Shown one piece after another: positions 1-12,385 of a stretch of 64,000 bases of DNA. The notes beneath the pieces are model-generated. The model did not search any database. It saw only the letters and a program-made list of their open reading frames with translations, and was not told where the DNA came from. Positions within the stretch are counted from its first letter, which is position 1. Each line of letters starts with the position of its first letter. The position numbers and the translations under genes were made by a program. The stretch spans positions 992,001 through 1,056,000 of the forward strand of contig JAFJTR010000002.1 of NCBI GenBank assembly GCA_022559985.1, written 5' to 3'. This DNA is from Parastagonospora avenae f. sp. tritici 18332-5. Its lineage: Eukaryota; Ascomycota; Dothideomycetes; Pleosporales; Phaeosphaeriaceae.

Positions 1-1017
1 ACAAAATCATACCCCGCCACTGCCGTCCTCATATCGAGAAACGCAAAATTGAGCCTCGTGCCCGTTTGCACTCGTTTTGAAATCTTCGGTGGCGTTTTTC
101 TGTCACTGACCGTTCGATTCGGTAGAGTAGACTGCGGTGATGACACTATTTCCATTTGATTCGTGCTAACGTCAATTAACGTGCGTGCTTGTGTCAATTC
201 ATTCGACGCTCCCGACGTGAAGGAAACAAGCGGACCAGCCCAAGCCTGCGGATCCGAAGTGCCTGTCATTTTCCCCAGGCGGGTCCAGACCGCTCCAGCT
301 GTGATTTCTTCCGTCACACCCAAGTACACGCCGCGTGTCGTTATCAGATGGCCTTTGCGGATCGAAAGCCTCTTATAGTCAGTCAGACGCACGACGTTCA
401 AAAACGGGTTGTGCGGTGGTATACTTGAGAAGCTGCCATTTCCCGGCGCCGTAACGCCACACCCAACACCCATGGACAAGACTGAACTGAGGCGCTGTCT
501 GTACTTCTTATCCAGCTTCTTGATCGGACACAATCCCTTGTCCCTATCCTTATTGAATCCAGGACATCTGACGATTTTCGTCACAACGAGCACGGGAACT
601 TGGCTTATCGCCTGCTGACTCCTTTTCAAGCCTTTGAATGTAATGGGCAGGGTGGCGATTTAGCCGCTAAGTAAGATGGTTTTTTCACTGATGAATCTCC
701 ATCCAACTGGGTTGCCATCGCCTAGCTTCAGTCTGGGCAGTCGACTTGCGCCTATGACAACGCCAGTACTCGTAGTGTCAATAGGAAAGATCTGTTTTGA
801 GCCAGCGATGCTACCACGGATACCCGATGTGTATCCTGCGGCGCGGGAAAATGGCTTCGTCCATGGGAGGAATATGGTTTGTGTGGGAAGAGCTTCGGCG
901 CTGGATGAGCGCGCGCGGATGGCTTGTGGGATGGACTCTGATAGAGCAAGAAAGATGAAGACTGGAATGACACTCGTGAGAGCTGCGGCTTAGCAGAATT
1001 CGTTTAGGTCTCGGCAT
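1..1017 (-). pseudogene. Decayed secreted retropepsin-like protein (3' part beyond window)
   Basis: One minus-strand frame is readable from about 985 down to base 1 and matches what I remember of a fungal secreted aspartyl-protease-like family. In order it shows a hydrophobic signal-like stretch, a conserved N-terminal 'FLPWTKPFSRAAGYTSGIRG' type segment, 'PIDTTSTGVVIGAS' (the family has DTGSTGVVIG), 'VPVLVV', and a later 'GVYLGVT'. The frame is interrupted by TAA at 662-660, in the middle of the conserved 'SG-x-(I/V)ATLPITF' segment. No ATG joins the signal-like stretch: the ATG at 1017 is in another frame, and a TAA precedes the stretch in its own frame. The second Gly of the DTGS signature is Thr, so catalysis is doubtful anyway. 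The gene runs off the left edge. Pseudogene status rests on the stop and the missing start. Family identity is from memory of conserved blocks. Confidence 0.6.
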
Positions 1018-2156
1018 GGCTTTGATCTGAGGATGCAGAGTTGCGTGTAAGGCCTGGTAATACAGTTTCTGATGATCGCGAGGTGCCTAGTCATGCTGTG
1101 TAACCAGGAAAGGAATCTGGTCGATGGTATGCAAAACAACAGTTCGCCGAGGTTATTTCCAGCAAGGATTGGATATTCTGCGATTCGTGCTCGTCATTGC
1201 AAATTTTGGTGGCCGTGAAGTAGATTATTATGATTCCGAGGAAATTGTACTATTCTGCACACATAATCGACATTCATCAATCATCGCAAAATTTTTGGCA
1301 TGCTGGCGTAGTGAATGCAGACCTGCGACTGACAGTCATCAGCTTCTGCCCAAGCAGAAAATAAGGCCTATACTCAGCTAGTGGTAGAGAGTATAGCGGT
1401 CGTGTCATTACCTAGAATATATGAGACAGCATGTACCCAATTATCAGAGCTATAGCAATACGTCGTATCTCCAACGAAGTTAGGGCTTGCGCGGCGTATC
1501 TGGTAGATTGATCGCGGTAGCCTGAGCACCAGGCTACTCGGACCATCTTGCAACTGCCGACCAGTCCAACGATAGCTGGACACCTAGAACGTATCTAAAA
1601 GTCCAGGTTGCTCGAATGCTCGTGTCGGTTGTTCCCGAGATAATCAGCGACAGATACCGGGAATTCCCGCTCTGTCACCAGGCAGGGGCTAAATTCGTGT
1701 CCCTTCTGCACCTAAACGACATCCTCAAATACCTAGGTATTGTTTAAGAGCACACCGATCATATTATAAAAAAGCCTGTATATATATGCTGCTCTAAAAT
1801 ATCTCATCTAGTTTTGCAAAAGTTCTTCAGAGTATCCAGGCTGTCTTAGTCTCATCTCGTTGAAAGAAGAGCAGACGAGAGTTTTGCCGGCGCCTAGGGC
1901 TGTCAAGAGCATGTATTATACTGTCAGACTGATCGCTGTGGCTGCAGAGAAAACGTGTATGCGTGCATATGTCAATATTATCCTTATTCGGCCCTATCCG
2001 TTTAGACTAAATGTAGCTCCAGGGCTCGAGACGGGTCGAGAGGCTAGCGATTTGTGGCCTAGCTAGGCCCATCTGTGGTGGCCTAAATCAAGTACTCGTG
2101 CAAAAGTTGATTTTGCTCGCATCGATCTTGCCTCGCCACGACCTTGACAATCCGCA
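1018..2156. other. Intergenic, no supported gene
   Basis: No reading frame here has coding character. The stretch around 1730-1830 is A+T-rich with runs such as 'tatatatatg'. It may contain the promoters of the flanking divergent genes. No repeat or transposon ends were recognised. Confidence 0.5.
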
Positions 2157-4252
2157 ATGCCGTCCAAGTCCCGGGGACTGAGGACCTCTACTGGCTGGTA
2201 AGTCATTATGATTCGTCACTGTCATTCTGCTAGTATTTGCTTTTGCCCTGCTACTGCAAGTTCTCACCCACGACATGAAGCGACCAGGGTGCAACAGCAG
2301 GCGACCCATACGATAGCCTGAAGCTATTCAAAGTATCGCTAGGCTTTGACTGCGACGGCGCAGTTCTGTATACATCTTCAGGAACCCTAACAAATACCAG
2401 TTTAACGTGTCGTAAGAGGCGTGTAAAGTGCGATGAGACTTTGCCACGCTGCAAGAATTGCGATAGGGTGGGACGCGACTGCGCATACCCCGAGAAACCA
2501 ACTGTGCCCCAAAGGTCACGAACACTGAGTGCACGCGAGCCTAGCGAGGTGCCAACCAAGCCAAATGTAGCACATCCCAGTGCTCCGTTGACGAGCCATG
2601 TTAATACCCCTGGTATCACCTCGAGGCCGGAGCCTGAAAATGTGGTCATCGGTCCATCGTATCCGTCTTTTTCGCTTGCGCAGCAGGAGGTACCCGTCAC
2701 CGCTCTCCTTGACGACAACTTCTTCTTGAACGATAACTTGTTTGCTTTTGACGATTCGCTAGCACCTAATCTTGGTCCGGTTGAATGGTACGATCTCTTG
2801 GCAGAGGACGCCATCAATAGCATGCAAGGTCAGAGCAGCCGCTGGGATTTCGACATTACGACCCTCTCACGAAGACAGTCGCCCAGGCAATCCGTTGCTC
2901 AAGAGACTGTCGGAACCTCATTTGATGGACTGGAAGCTCAACCCCTGCCTGTACTGCATAAGCATTGGAACACCGAAGGCGCCCTTGAGCTCACCGAGGA
3001 TGAGGCAGTGTACTATAGACACTTCATAGACGTTGTCGCACCAGTGTTGGACCTCTTTGACCATGAAAGGCACTTTGCTAATATCGTTCCGCATCTCGCT
3101 CTTCGCAATGTCGGATTACTGAAGTCCATTCTCGCGGTCGGTGCCTGTCATATGACGATCGTTCACCACCCATCGGAACTGGGAGAGGCTGCATCATTTC
3201 TGCCTGGAACGCCGGCGTCGGGCGCAAGTGCGACGACAAATACACGAAGGATCGCGGGACAGTACTACTATGAAACACTTCAGTATCTCTCTCAGCATCT
3301 GTTATATCAGGCTTACACAACGTCACACGAACTCCTCTCCACGGCTGTCATGATCAGCATATACGAAGTGAGTAGTCAGCCGTCCAACGGAGGCAGAATA
3401 CTAAACCTCCACCCCAGATGTTCAGCACGGTGAACGACTCTAATCACAGTAACTGGGATCGGCATCTACGTGGTGCTTTCTGGATACAGAAGAACAGTGG
3501 TGTTAGCGGCGAGTCTCCGGATAGTCTGCATCGCGCAATATGGTGGGCATGGCTTCGTCAAGATGTGTGGGCTGCTTTCCGTACTGGTCGGCCAACCCTT
3601 ACCATACATCAACCACGTACACCCATCTCAGCATTGACTCCGGATGGACTAGCGACAAGGATAATCTATATTGCCGCAAAGTGTGTGCAGTTTGCAGCGA
3701 CCCCCAAGGAGGGGGACATTGCTGCGTATATCGAAGCTGGCGAAACTTTGATGCGTATGCTTGACCTTTGGAAACGGTCGTTGCCTCCCTCATTCGAGCC
3801 AATCAGCATCGTATCTTCAGCCATGGACAGCGATCAAATATCACCGATCTGGATACATCCACCTGCGCATGCTGCAGCCATCCAGATGTATCACTTCGCA
3901 CGCATCATCATGATACTGAACCAGCCTTCGACGGGCGGACTAAGCACATACCAGACACGCTTCAAGCAGATGAGAGAAAGTACGATGACCACGTGTGGAA
4001 TTGCCATCGCACAGCAGTCTCAAAACTTGCCGAGCGCTTTTGTAAGCTTCCAGGCAGTATACGCGGGTTAGTCAGGGGTGCCAGAAACTCTGAATGTTCA
4101 CTAACCGAAGTTTTGCAGCTGCTTTGTGCGCCGAAACGCAAGATCGGCAGAGTGAAGTTCTCGAGGTGCTTGACAAGGTTCTCAGCATCAGCAAATTTCC
4201 GTCGCGGTCTATCTTGGACGACCTCGTGGATGTCTGGAACAACGCAAAATGA
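2157..4252 (+). CDS. Zn(II)2Cys6 fungal-specific transcription factor
   Basis: Four exons: 2157-2197, 2401-3367, 3418-4066 and 4119-4252, giving 596 residues. The start was chosen because splicing 2197 to 2401 completes the zinc cluster. Cys14 itself is split by the intron (TG|GTAAGT...CAG|T). The result is C14-x2-C17-x6-C24-x6-C31-x2-C34-x6-C41, the exact Zn2Cys6 spacing, with basic 'RKRRVK' between. The middle and C-terminal parts look like the fungal-specific TF domain of the Fungal_trans_2 type ('YYRHFIDVVAPVLDLFD', 'YYETLQYLSQHLL', a final 'EVLEVLDKVLSISKFPSR' segment). All four exons join in frame and end in TGA. By family this is a nuclear DNA-binding regulator. Its targets cannot be read from the sequence. 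Intron 1 (203 nt) is about four times longer than the others in this gene. Confidence 0.88.
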
Positions 4253-5132
4253 GTAAACAACCGCTCGTAGTTCTCCTTATGCCGGTTGGTAGCGCAAATA
4301 TGACCGTGTCCTTGCGGTTCAGCTTTGCACCCGCCCGTTGCCACATGACTTAAGAAGGACCAATGATACAAGATACGAGATAAAATCTGATGTGCATACT
4401 TAGTCACTGATTGGGGCGTATTGAAGGCAAAATGTAAGAACCATTTGACTGGCCATGTTTCAGGATGCTGACGAACCAAGTTGATGACGGCCAAAATACT
4501 CCGGGCGATTTGAAGCGTGGATCTCACCCGCAGCAGCCGAATCCTGCAGGAGACGGTCACGCCGCATCATCATCATATTGTGCGGAGATGAATACGAACA
4601 TTTACACACAGAGCGTCGCCTTCTTCCAACGACTAACAGCATTGCTGTTCTTGGTTACAATCTGCAGCCGGAAGCAAAGGAGTCGTCCACCAACGACCCC
4701 GGAGCTATACAGGGACCAATATGCGCTCTGTAAAGACCTGATAATGCCTCCAGTCACGATTCAGGTCTGGAAGAGAAAACGATCTAGTTACTGCACGATC
4801 ACCGACTGGCTTCTATTTTGCACCCCTCAGTCACTAGCATTACTTCATCAATCTCAATCCATCTTATTACACACACTTGCGGATATATGCTGATCGTCGG
4901 TGATAAATGCTTCCCCGGTCTTTTGATGAAGACATCCTGCGCGTTGGAGGTGGGGTAATGTGCTCGCATGTCAATGAGGTAGTGCTCAATATAGTGTGTC
5001 CAGATTGCAATGAAGAAGAAAAGCCATTGAAGTCAGTCCCGCGATATTAATGCGAAGGTATAAAGACATCTAAACACTGCAGCTGACACTTCAGGGTATC
5101 GTTTGAGCATTTCCAATATCATTCCCATCGTC
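4253..5132. other. Intergenic, no supported gene
   Basis: A 142-codon plus-strand frame at 4465-4893 has no recognisable domain, signal peptide or splice context and is not called. The last 100 bases carry the promoter of the DUF4360 gene. Confidence 0.5.
5059..5064 (+). promoter_or_regulatory. TATA box of the DUF4360 gene
   Basis: TATAAA lies 69 bases upstream of the chosen ATG at 5133, a normal fungal spacing for a TATA element. This is a motif match only. Confidence 0.4.
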
Positions 5133-5913
5133 ATGAAGCCAACAATCGCAGCCGCTCTTGGCCTCAGTTACTCAGCAGTCGCGTTGCCTGCCTCTGAACC
5201 TCTTCGGGTACTCCCTTCGAACTGGCAATACCAGATCACATCTCTGCGCGGCCCAGGCTGCCCCGACTTTGGCAAAGATCCTGATGTGGGTCGCACCACA
5301 CGCTTGACATTCGGCCAAAACACCATGGACGGCAGCGAGATATACTACTGGTTTGTGGCATACCCGCATCTGCGTGTCGACCTCGCCGACAAAGACCATT
5401 CATGGTGCGAGACGGAGTTGAGCTACGAAGAGTTCAAAGACGTGACGCAAACGGTCAAGAGCGCTGACTATAGGCTTCGACTGCATAAGAATGGGACAAG
5501 AGTCATTGCGACATATGACATCGAGAAGGGAGTCACGGCCACGTTCAAGTTCACCTACGAGGAGGATGACGAGAAGAGTGTATGTGTGAACCTTCGGTTT
5601 TCCTCGTCTACTTCCAACTTTCCCTGCTAATATGGCTGCGCCATAGACTACAGATGTCATCACTTTGAACGGCCCACTAGCTTCTGGACAGTACCAACAG
5701 GAAGGCAGCTCGCCTGCGAGCAAAGAAGAGATATACAAGCTACCAAAGTGCGGCGCTGGCAAGATCAAGTTTCGCACCGAGCTGTCTATCGAGGGCAAGC
5801 CAGGTTCCAAGGGGTTTGTCGCAAGTGAGCATAGCAAGGATGCCGCAGGTATCGAGCAGTACTATGGCATCCAGCAAGGCTTCAGCTATGATTGGGAGAA
5901 GTGCGACAGGTAA
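5133..5913 (+). CDS. Secreted DUF4360 protein
   Basis: Two exons, 5133-5579 and 5647-5913, joined in phase 0 by a GTATGT...TAG intron of 67 nt, giving 237 residues. The first ATG in frame (5133) is followed by a hydrophobic signal peptide (about residues 1-18, ending near 'SAVALP'). The mature protein has the DUF4360 pattern I recall: an early 'GPGCP' motif, 'LTFGQNTMDGSEIYYWFVAYPHLRVD', a central Cys in 'WCETEL', and a C-terminal domain with paired Cys ('LPKCGAG', 'WEKCDR'). The family is a secreted beta-rich protein common in ascomycetes and some actinobacteria, and its function is not established. It is transcribed alone and both neighbours are far away. Confidence 0.85.
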
Positions 5914-7343
5914 GGTAACTATGATGAGTTGTACGCAAGGTCATGAACGTTTGCACTGTCGGTGAGGGTGGCGAAAGCATTTTCATGCAGCTTCTGCGAC
6001 TAAAATTCAAGATACCCGAAAATCCAATGTGTTCTTCCTCCATTTGAAGGCCATAGTTAAGTTCTACAAGTTTTCCAAGTCTAGTGCATGATCTGACTGC
6101 ACTTTTAATTCAATAGTCCTAGACAGCTCCCAAGGGAGGCCATATAGTTTGGATTAGGATCGTATTCTTGCATCAAGTCATCTGGGATAATTAAAAAATC
6201 AGCTTGTCTGGTTTACCTTTAGATCGTGGTACATCACTACAGCTTCAGCACTCCTAAGAGGCCGTACTACGGCTACTATAGGCCTAGAATAGCTACGCTA
6301 CTACCTGACATAAAATCAAGTACGTACAAGAGTAATCATTTAGATTATGTATCCTGTCTTTGGCCGTAGCACTGCTAAGATCACATGCTCCTGCTACAGG
6401 GAAGCTCGTATAAGGTGGAGCTCCCCTAGCCACCGGCCTAGCCACTCCTTCTAGTGGCTCTGAAAAGGTTTCTTAGGGGCTGCCTAACGTTTTACGGCAT
6501 TCCCCGACAGTCATGCCGTGATACCGCTCCTAAGTGATCACCACCTGTCATCTCGTACATGGGCCTGAATAGCCTGTTAGCACGTGATAGAGTCTTAGAA
6601 GGAATCAGAAGCTAGACAGCCTAACATTGACCTTGTATGAAATTAAGAGTTGGCAGAAGCAGCCCGCACGAATCATTGGTGCACCTGGTGACGTGCCATC
6701 ATGTGAGGCACTGTTGGAGACAGGAGTCAGATATAGGTAGAAGCTTCTATCAAGACCAATCCTTAAGGAGTGATCAAGGAGTTCTCTGGGTTGATATAGT
6801 CTACAGCACGTGATCTGGCCGCACGTAACCCGAAGGCGGCCCGTTGGCGGCCCGTCGGATCCTCGTGATAGATTTACTCGTGACACATCACTCATAGACT
6901 GTGACACATTTTTGATGGTTGTCACGCTGAACCTTACTGCAGGGCCAAGCAATGGCTCAGAAAATCGATACATAAAGACTGAACATCTATAGTAGGTGAA
7001 CAATCGTTGAGAGATGCGCATATTACAACTTAGTGCTAGTCATCAGTCAGCATGCTAGAGAACACGCATATTGCTGTTTCTTGCAACGTAGCTATTCCGA
7101 ACGATCAGTGCGTCTACAGCACTGTTCTTGCATGGGGCTGTCTAGAGCTTGATGAAAGAACACCTGAGAGGGAGTTGAAGAAGACAAGGCCATTCAGGAG
7201 CAAGTGAGTGATGGGTATCGATATAATTATGTACAAGTATTTAAGAGGAAGTGCACACCTGACTTATATACAAGTAAGATACAATCAAACAACGCCTGGT
7301 ATACCCAACCAATATGCCCAGCCACCCTATCTTCACGCCTTTT
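5914..7343. other. Intergenic with a decayed-looking core
   Basis: There is no supported gene. Between about 6100 and 6600 the sequence is rich in TA steps and short 'ggcctagctagc'-like and 'ctactac' strings, like an old, heavily mutated repeat. Around 6600-6970 several stop-interrupted fragments are readable on both strands, but none could be assigned. The 3' end of the 7TM gene lies at the right edge. Confidence 0.35.
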
Positions 7344-8780
7344 TTAAACAATCCTCTCGACAACCACGCCCCTGCGACTCCAATCATCTCCCTCGCCATC
7401 CGTGCTAGCTCCAGCACTATGGCTTAAACTCCTCTCTCCATCCACCTCCACTTCCCTCGTCTGGATAGTCTGCACACGAATGTTCCTCAACTCGACCTCA
7501 TCTTCCTTCTGCCCCTTCTTCGGCTCGGAATCCCATTCGCTCCTATACCGTTGATACGCACCCTGTGGTGCAGAGCTCTTGATCTCCGTCGTGATGGTCG
7601 TTTGACGACCCAAGTGCTGATTAAGCGCGGAGTCTGGTCGTAGGACAGAGGCATTGGAAGTAATCGAACCCTTTTGCTTTTCCATCTCGATCTCGACTTG
7701 AGTAATGGACACGCGGCGGGAGCGCGACATATGAGAGCCGATGGTGCCGTTTGCAGGCTTGCTGCCTGTTGCGTTGCCGGAGCGCGCGGCTGATTCTTCC
7801 TTCTGTTCCTTGGACGTGACCCAGTGCAGCACGACGACGCAGAATAGGATATCGGCGTTGCAACACATGAGGCAGATCCAGCCAGGCTCGCCCTTCATTA
7901 CCATCAGGATAGTAAGGTTGATGACGGAAGTTGTAAGTGTCGCGCATGAGCCGATGAACGACCGGAAAGCCATGCGCTTGAGAACTGGGTTCGCGTTTGT
8001 TTGGTACGAGTGCAATCCACGGAGGGGAATGATGAAAAGGAGTGTGAGGTAGACGTTGACAATGACCTCGAAGATGATGAGTGGCATCATGGCAATCTTT
8101 TGCATGCCGATGATACACACGCCATCGCCGTTGATGTAGGTAATACGCCTGAGCAGTGTTAGTCTGGCTTCATAGTTTGTGGAAAGGGGGAAGCGCACCA
8201 GATGAAGTTCATTATGACGAAGATGGTGTAGGGAAGGATCATGAAGATACAGTTGAAAAGCCATAGCTTGGTCTTGTGACGAGGCTTCCTGCTGCCGCCA
8301 ACAATGTACTTGCTTACAGTCAGTTACGTTTCGATGATGTAGCGGGGAATGACCTACGGCTCTTTCAACCAGGAAGTAGTACATGATGATCTTTGTGCTC
8401 ATGTAGCAGACAAGGCATAGGACGATACCACCTTCACAGACTTGCCGGGAACTGTTGATCCCAAATCCATGAGTGATGATAGCCGTCGCGAACACGAACG
8501 CAGCTGAATCGCAATAGATAACGAGGACCACTAATATCAGTCAGCATGTGTCCTCGAGCGCGGTACCCTTTGAATACTCACACCACTGTGCAAACGGTAA
8601 CTTGCTCCAGGTTCTGACCCATTGTGTTCTCCTCGCTATACAATCGTTAGCCCAGAGATCTGCCAAGCGACGAAGAAACTTACTCAAGCAGAAGCACAGT
8701 ACACCGAAAGTAGTCATCTGCAAGATGGTGCTGAGAACATCACCCACGAGGGGCACAACCGCAGGCACATAGTCCAACAT
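7344..8780 (-). CDS. Conserved 7TM-type integral membrane protein
   Basis: Five exons on the minus strand: 8780-8684, 8635-8582, 8530-8358, 8308-8199 and 8148-7344, giving 412 residues. All junctions are GT-AG and frame-consistent. The start was placed at 'MLDYVPAVVPLVGD' because it matches how this ascomycete family begins and the next in-frame codon upstream is not ATG. About seven hydrophobic segments are visible in the first 270 residues ('LSTILQMTTFGVLCFCL', 'FVFATAIITHGFG', 'IVLCLVCYMSTKIIMYYFLVE', 'FNCIFMILPYTIFVIMNFIW', 'IIFEVIVNVYLTLLFIIPL', and others). Conserved 'TWSKLPFAQW' and 'GEPGWICLMCCNADILF' blocks follow. The last 140 residues are a Ser-, Lys- and Glu-rich cytoplasmic-type tail. 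I recognise it as a widespread receptor-like fungal family, but no ligand or function is known to me. Confidence 0.82.
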
Positions 8781-9810
8781 ATTGTCGCTTCGATGAGTTG
8801 CTTGGTATGACCTATGCGAACTAAAGCCGAATTGCAAGCCCAACTTCCAAAAAGAAAAGAGAGGTGAACAAGGGGGTAGCGAAACAAGCGATCAAAGTCG
8901 TACGGCGCAGGTACATATCCATGGACTTCTCGTATACAGATGGTCGAGAACCCCTGCTCCGAGGACTGCGCGATTCATTTCGGCTGTCAAAGTTCAGCGA
9001 ATACAAATCTAGGGCTAAGGCGGCCCAGCTCTCCCGAATCGACTGCAACACTAGGGCTGAGACCCAGGCATGAAAAGGGTATCGCTGGGATGAGCTTGGT
9101 ATTCGGATCCAGCCCGAGAGTTACTGGTTCGCCAGTGGCGATCCGGGGAACTGCGATCTTGGGGACTTGGGGAGATCCAGCCACGTGACAGCGTCTTAGC
9201 AAGCGGCTCATCGCCGATTATGGTAACGAGACATTTCTGACATGTGGGTGTCGCGAGACGAGTCTCTACTGTACCTCTCCTCTCACAGCCCATTGTCATG
9301 CCTTTCTACCGCAAAATACGCCTGGTAAGCCAGCTATCAAGCCATGAACTACGTAACACGTTGTGCGATGTCAATATCTGTCACAATAACAGTTTCATCG
9401 TCGGGTCTGCAACACATTGAGTGTAGAGTTTCGAAAACACGGCTCAGGTATTCTGCAGCATCAGGAGCTAACATGAAGGCGTCGATAATTCTCCGAGCTA
9501 ATGCTTGCGCCATCGCTGCACGGACGATGCGGGAAAGCTAATCGCACAGACGTCGATCGGTAGGATCCTCCCGACTGTTGGGCATGGCAATCCAGACCAC
9601 AAACACGGTGCCCAACAACCCGAAAAAGACCTGGTGTTTCGCTTAAATGTTTGGCAGTTCGGAGGGGAACTGCACTGGTCGCGACCCTTGCGAAAGCCCC
9701 CAAGCCCCCTCGAGATGAGATGGACGTGTGACTGTCAACCACGTTTACCAAGACCCTAACAAGTCATTTCGGAAGGCTCTCGACCTGTGGCGGCTCGAGA
9801 TTGATTCAAC
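8781..9810. other. Intergenic, no supported gene
   Basis: Several short frames exist on both strands, none with coding character. This is the 5' region of the 7TM gene and the 3' region of the DUF300 gene, both on the minus strand. Confidence 0.5.
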
Positions 9811-11073
9811 TCATCCCACTGTGTGCCTCTCGTTGACTCGAACTCCACGCAGCGGACCGTGATCCACGGAATGCAGGTGTTCATCGGGATCGGTACAGGT
9901 ACCTCTGCATCGCGGAACGAGCTGTGGCGTTTCATATTCCAATCCACTTTCCTCCTCCGAATCTTCGTCCTCCTCTTCTTGATATGATGCATCATCCTGT
10001 CGATACCGTACACCATGGAACAACCACCTGAGACCCCGAGCTGCCGCTTTGGCGTAGTCCCATGGGTTCATTGCATCGATTATGGCTTCGTGCGGGGCGC
10101 TTGTATAATAAGTAGGACGCTCAGGACCGCGGAGTTGATGGTCGATATCATACGGCGTATAAGGAAATGCCCAATGGTACAAGCATGCGAAGATGGTCAT
10201 CTCGAAACAGATAAGCACGCACGGGAAGCCAACAAGAATGTCCAACTGTGCGAGACTTGGAGTGGCGCGTAGTACGCCATGGCCAGCAAGAAGTCCGAGA
10301 AGCCAATTTTGCCAGAAGCAGAGGAAGGTGACGAGTTTGACGCAGTGTAGCTTGAGGGCGGGCTTGTGTGCCTCGAGGTCTTCGTTCAACTGATTGTGGA
10401 ACTGTAACAGGCAGTACATTGCGACTAGCACAAATGCTCCTTGAAGTAACGAGATCCATAGGTGCGCTTTTGCAGGTGCGGAGGAATACGCGCAGTAAAG
10501 GTTCGTCTGATGCGTGGCGAATGCGATCACAGCGAAGAAAGGACGTGTGACGCAAAACTGGAAAATACCAATGTAGAGGATGTTGAACCACGTCAAGCCA
10601 CTTCTAGGGATGGCCAATATGCGCAACGGAAACATCCACGGTTTGGGTCGCACGTTGCGAAAGTACTCTTTCTGGTCGTGGAGCGTCGGTGCAACGTAAT
10701 GACACATGAGCGTGAAGTAGCTTGCAATAGCGAATGCCTCGTAGCAGCTGCGTAGGAGCTCAAGGTATACGGCTTTCTCGTAGAACAAGAGGGAGAGAAA
10801 CGAGAGAATACTGTACGTAGGAATCATTGCAAGGACGCGAATGATGCTACGGAATTAGAAGCTGGCGACTGGAAAGGTTTGGTGAACATACTGCTTCTGC
10901 TCATACGGCTTGAGGTAATGGAGCGCATGGTCGAGAATTAGCCAGCAAGAGATACTGACGGAAAGACACATGAAGGTCGCCGACAATATGAGAGCGAGCT
11001 GATGGAAGACCAGATCATCAGTCAGCGGCTTCTCGAAAGCGACGAGGTTTGCGTCGAGACCACACCCCATCAT
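9811..11073 (-). CDS. DUF300 / organic solute transporter Ost-alpha-like membrane protein
   Basis: Two exons, 11073-10892 and 10846-9811, joined across a 45 nt GTATGT...TAG intron, giving 405 residues. Seven or so membrane segments are visible. Conserved Solute_trans_a (PF03619) landmarks include 'HYLKPYEQKHIIRVLAMIP', 'SYFTLMCHYV', 'QFCVTRPFFAVIAF', and 'CVKLVTFLCFWQNWLLGLL', then 'EMTIFACLYHWAFPYTPYD'. A membrane-proximal C-terminal stretch 'WDYAKAAARGLRWLFHGVRYRQDD' follows, then an acidic tail. By family it sits in plasma, endosomal or vacuolar membranes. In animals the family includes the Ost-alpha transporter and LAZ1-like proteins, and fungal members are little studied. Substrate unknown. 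Confidence 0.85.
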
Positions 11074-12385
11074 GACAGAAACTGGGCTTTCTTCAAGACG
11101 GCGTTCAGTAGCGGATATGGTTGTTCATCAGACGCAACGCGCGCTTTGAGACTGCTCCCTGACTTCGATGACCTGCGCGTCGACTTCCCGTCCGGCGCAC
11201 GATAAGAGCGTTGGATTGATCGCACAGGAGCGAGGCAGTGCCATTACTCAAGTGGAAGTACTAACCCCCCAGCCGGAGCAAGAAGCCTCGACGTAGGAGA
11301 GACCCTGGCAAACATATCGAAAGATGATATCGGTCCTGCGTAGAACTCAAGATTAATTCTTTGGTGGCGCGTGCTTTGTTGCTTACAGAAGTTTTGGGAG
11401 GTGCCTCCAAGAACTGCAATCACTCAACAGAAATAACAAGATCGTACGCTGAAAGAAGCGCAGATTCCAGACTCGCAGGCAGTGCCGTCATGACCGTATC
11501 ATGGTGATGTTCTTTAAGTATGGGTAGTGAACGAGCACGTATGCACCTAGATACCATACTTATTCACAGAAGGCTTGTCCTCGTGCAGAAATAGCTTTCA
11601 CAAACTTGGACCTGTGCTGTCGTTCTGAGCATTGGGATTGCGCGTGCAGGCTTTTTGACATATCGCAGATCATCGACGCCTTCTTTGCTGTTCATGATCT
11701 CACCACATGCAGGCGCATGGGGCATACCATGGCCACCTGGCACTTTGGCATGTCGCAATTGTAAGGCACAGGCACCGTCGCAGAGGTATTGGAGGTGGTT
11801 CCATGTGTATTTGGACAATTGTGTTATTTCATCTGCATTACTAGATTATCAGATATAAAGGTACTGATGTCGTGAAAGGAGAGTGAGGTGATCGTGAAGG
11901 CCCACTAGCGCATCGGAGCAACAAAGCCACCGATAGCCGATCTGATATGATATGCGGCGCATATCCACGTCATGATACAACGGCGCAAGTTTATCTCCAC
12001 CAAGATTCTAGAGAACGTTTTGGCGTCTAGTGGGGCGTCTACAACGGACGGAATGTCGCGCGCGAATCCTTGATTACATTTTCTCCTTCCTTTCCTCGTC
12101 TAGATAGGAAGACAGGACGCCATTGTGGTTGGATCCCGTTGTTGGTAAGCAAGCCGACCGCCGGCGCCGAATACATGCGTGATTACAGATTACACGTATG
12201 AATATGTGTGATTATCGCGCAATGTTGCTAGATGGCGTCTTGCGACATCGATAGCTGCTAATTCATGACGTACAGTAGTAGACCAAGTCGACATGCAAAG
12301 GTCGCATTGAACGCCCATCCCTTCGAAACACTGCAAAACCCGCCACCGCCACAGAAGACGCGACGAGGATCGCGACAGCCTCATC
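11074..12385. other. Intergenic, divergent promoter region
   Basis: This separates the divergently transcribed DUF300 gene (minus) and MFS gene (plus). Short frames near 11564-11858 overlap on both strands and have no recognisable features. No gene is supported. Confidence 0.5.

Noticed and set aside
2251..2823. A 190-codon minus-strand frame.
   Set aside because: It is antisense to the start of the zinc-cluster transcription factor, whose splicing restores a perfect zinc domain.
4465..4893. A 142-codon plus-strand frame.
   Set aside because: No domain, signal peptide or coding-like composition. It overlaps minus-strand frames of similar length, as expected by chance.
6600..6990. A possible LINE reverse-transcriptase or RNase H fragment.
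   Set aside because: Only a few residues resemble such proteins and no catalytic motif is present.
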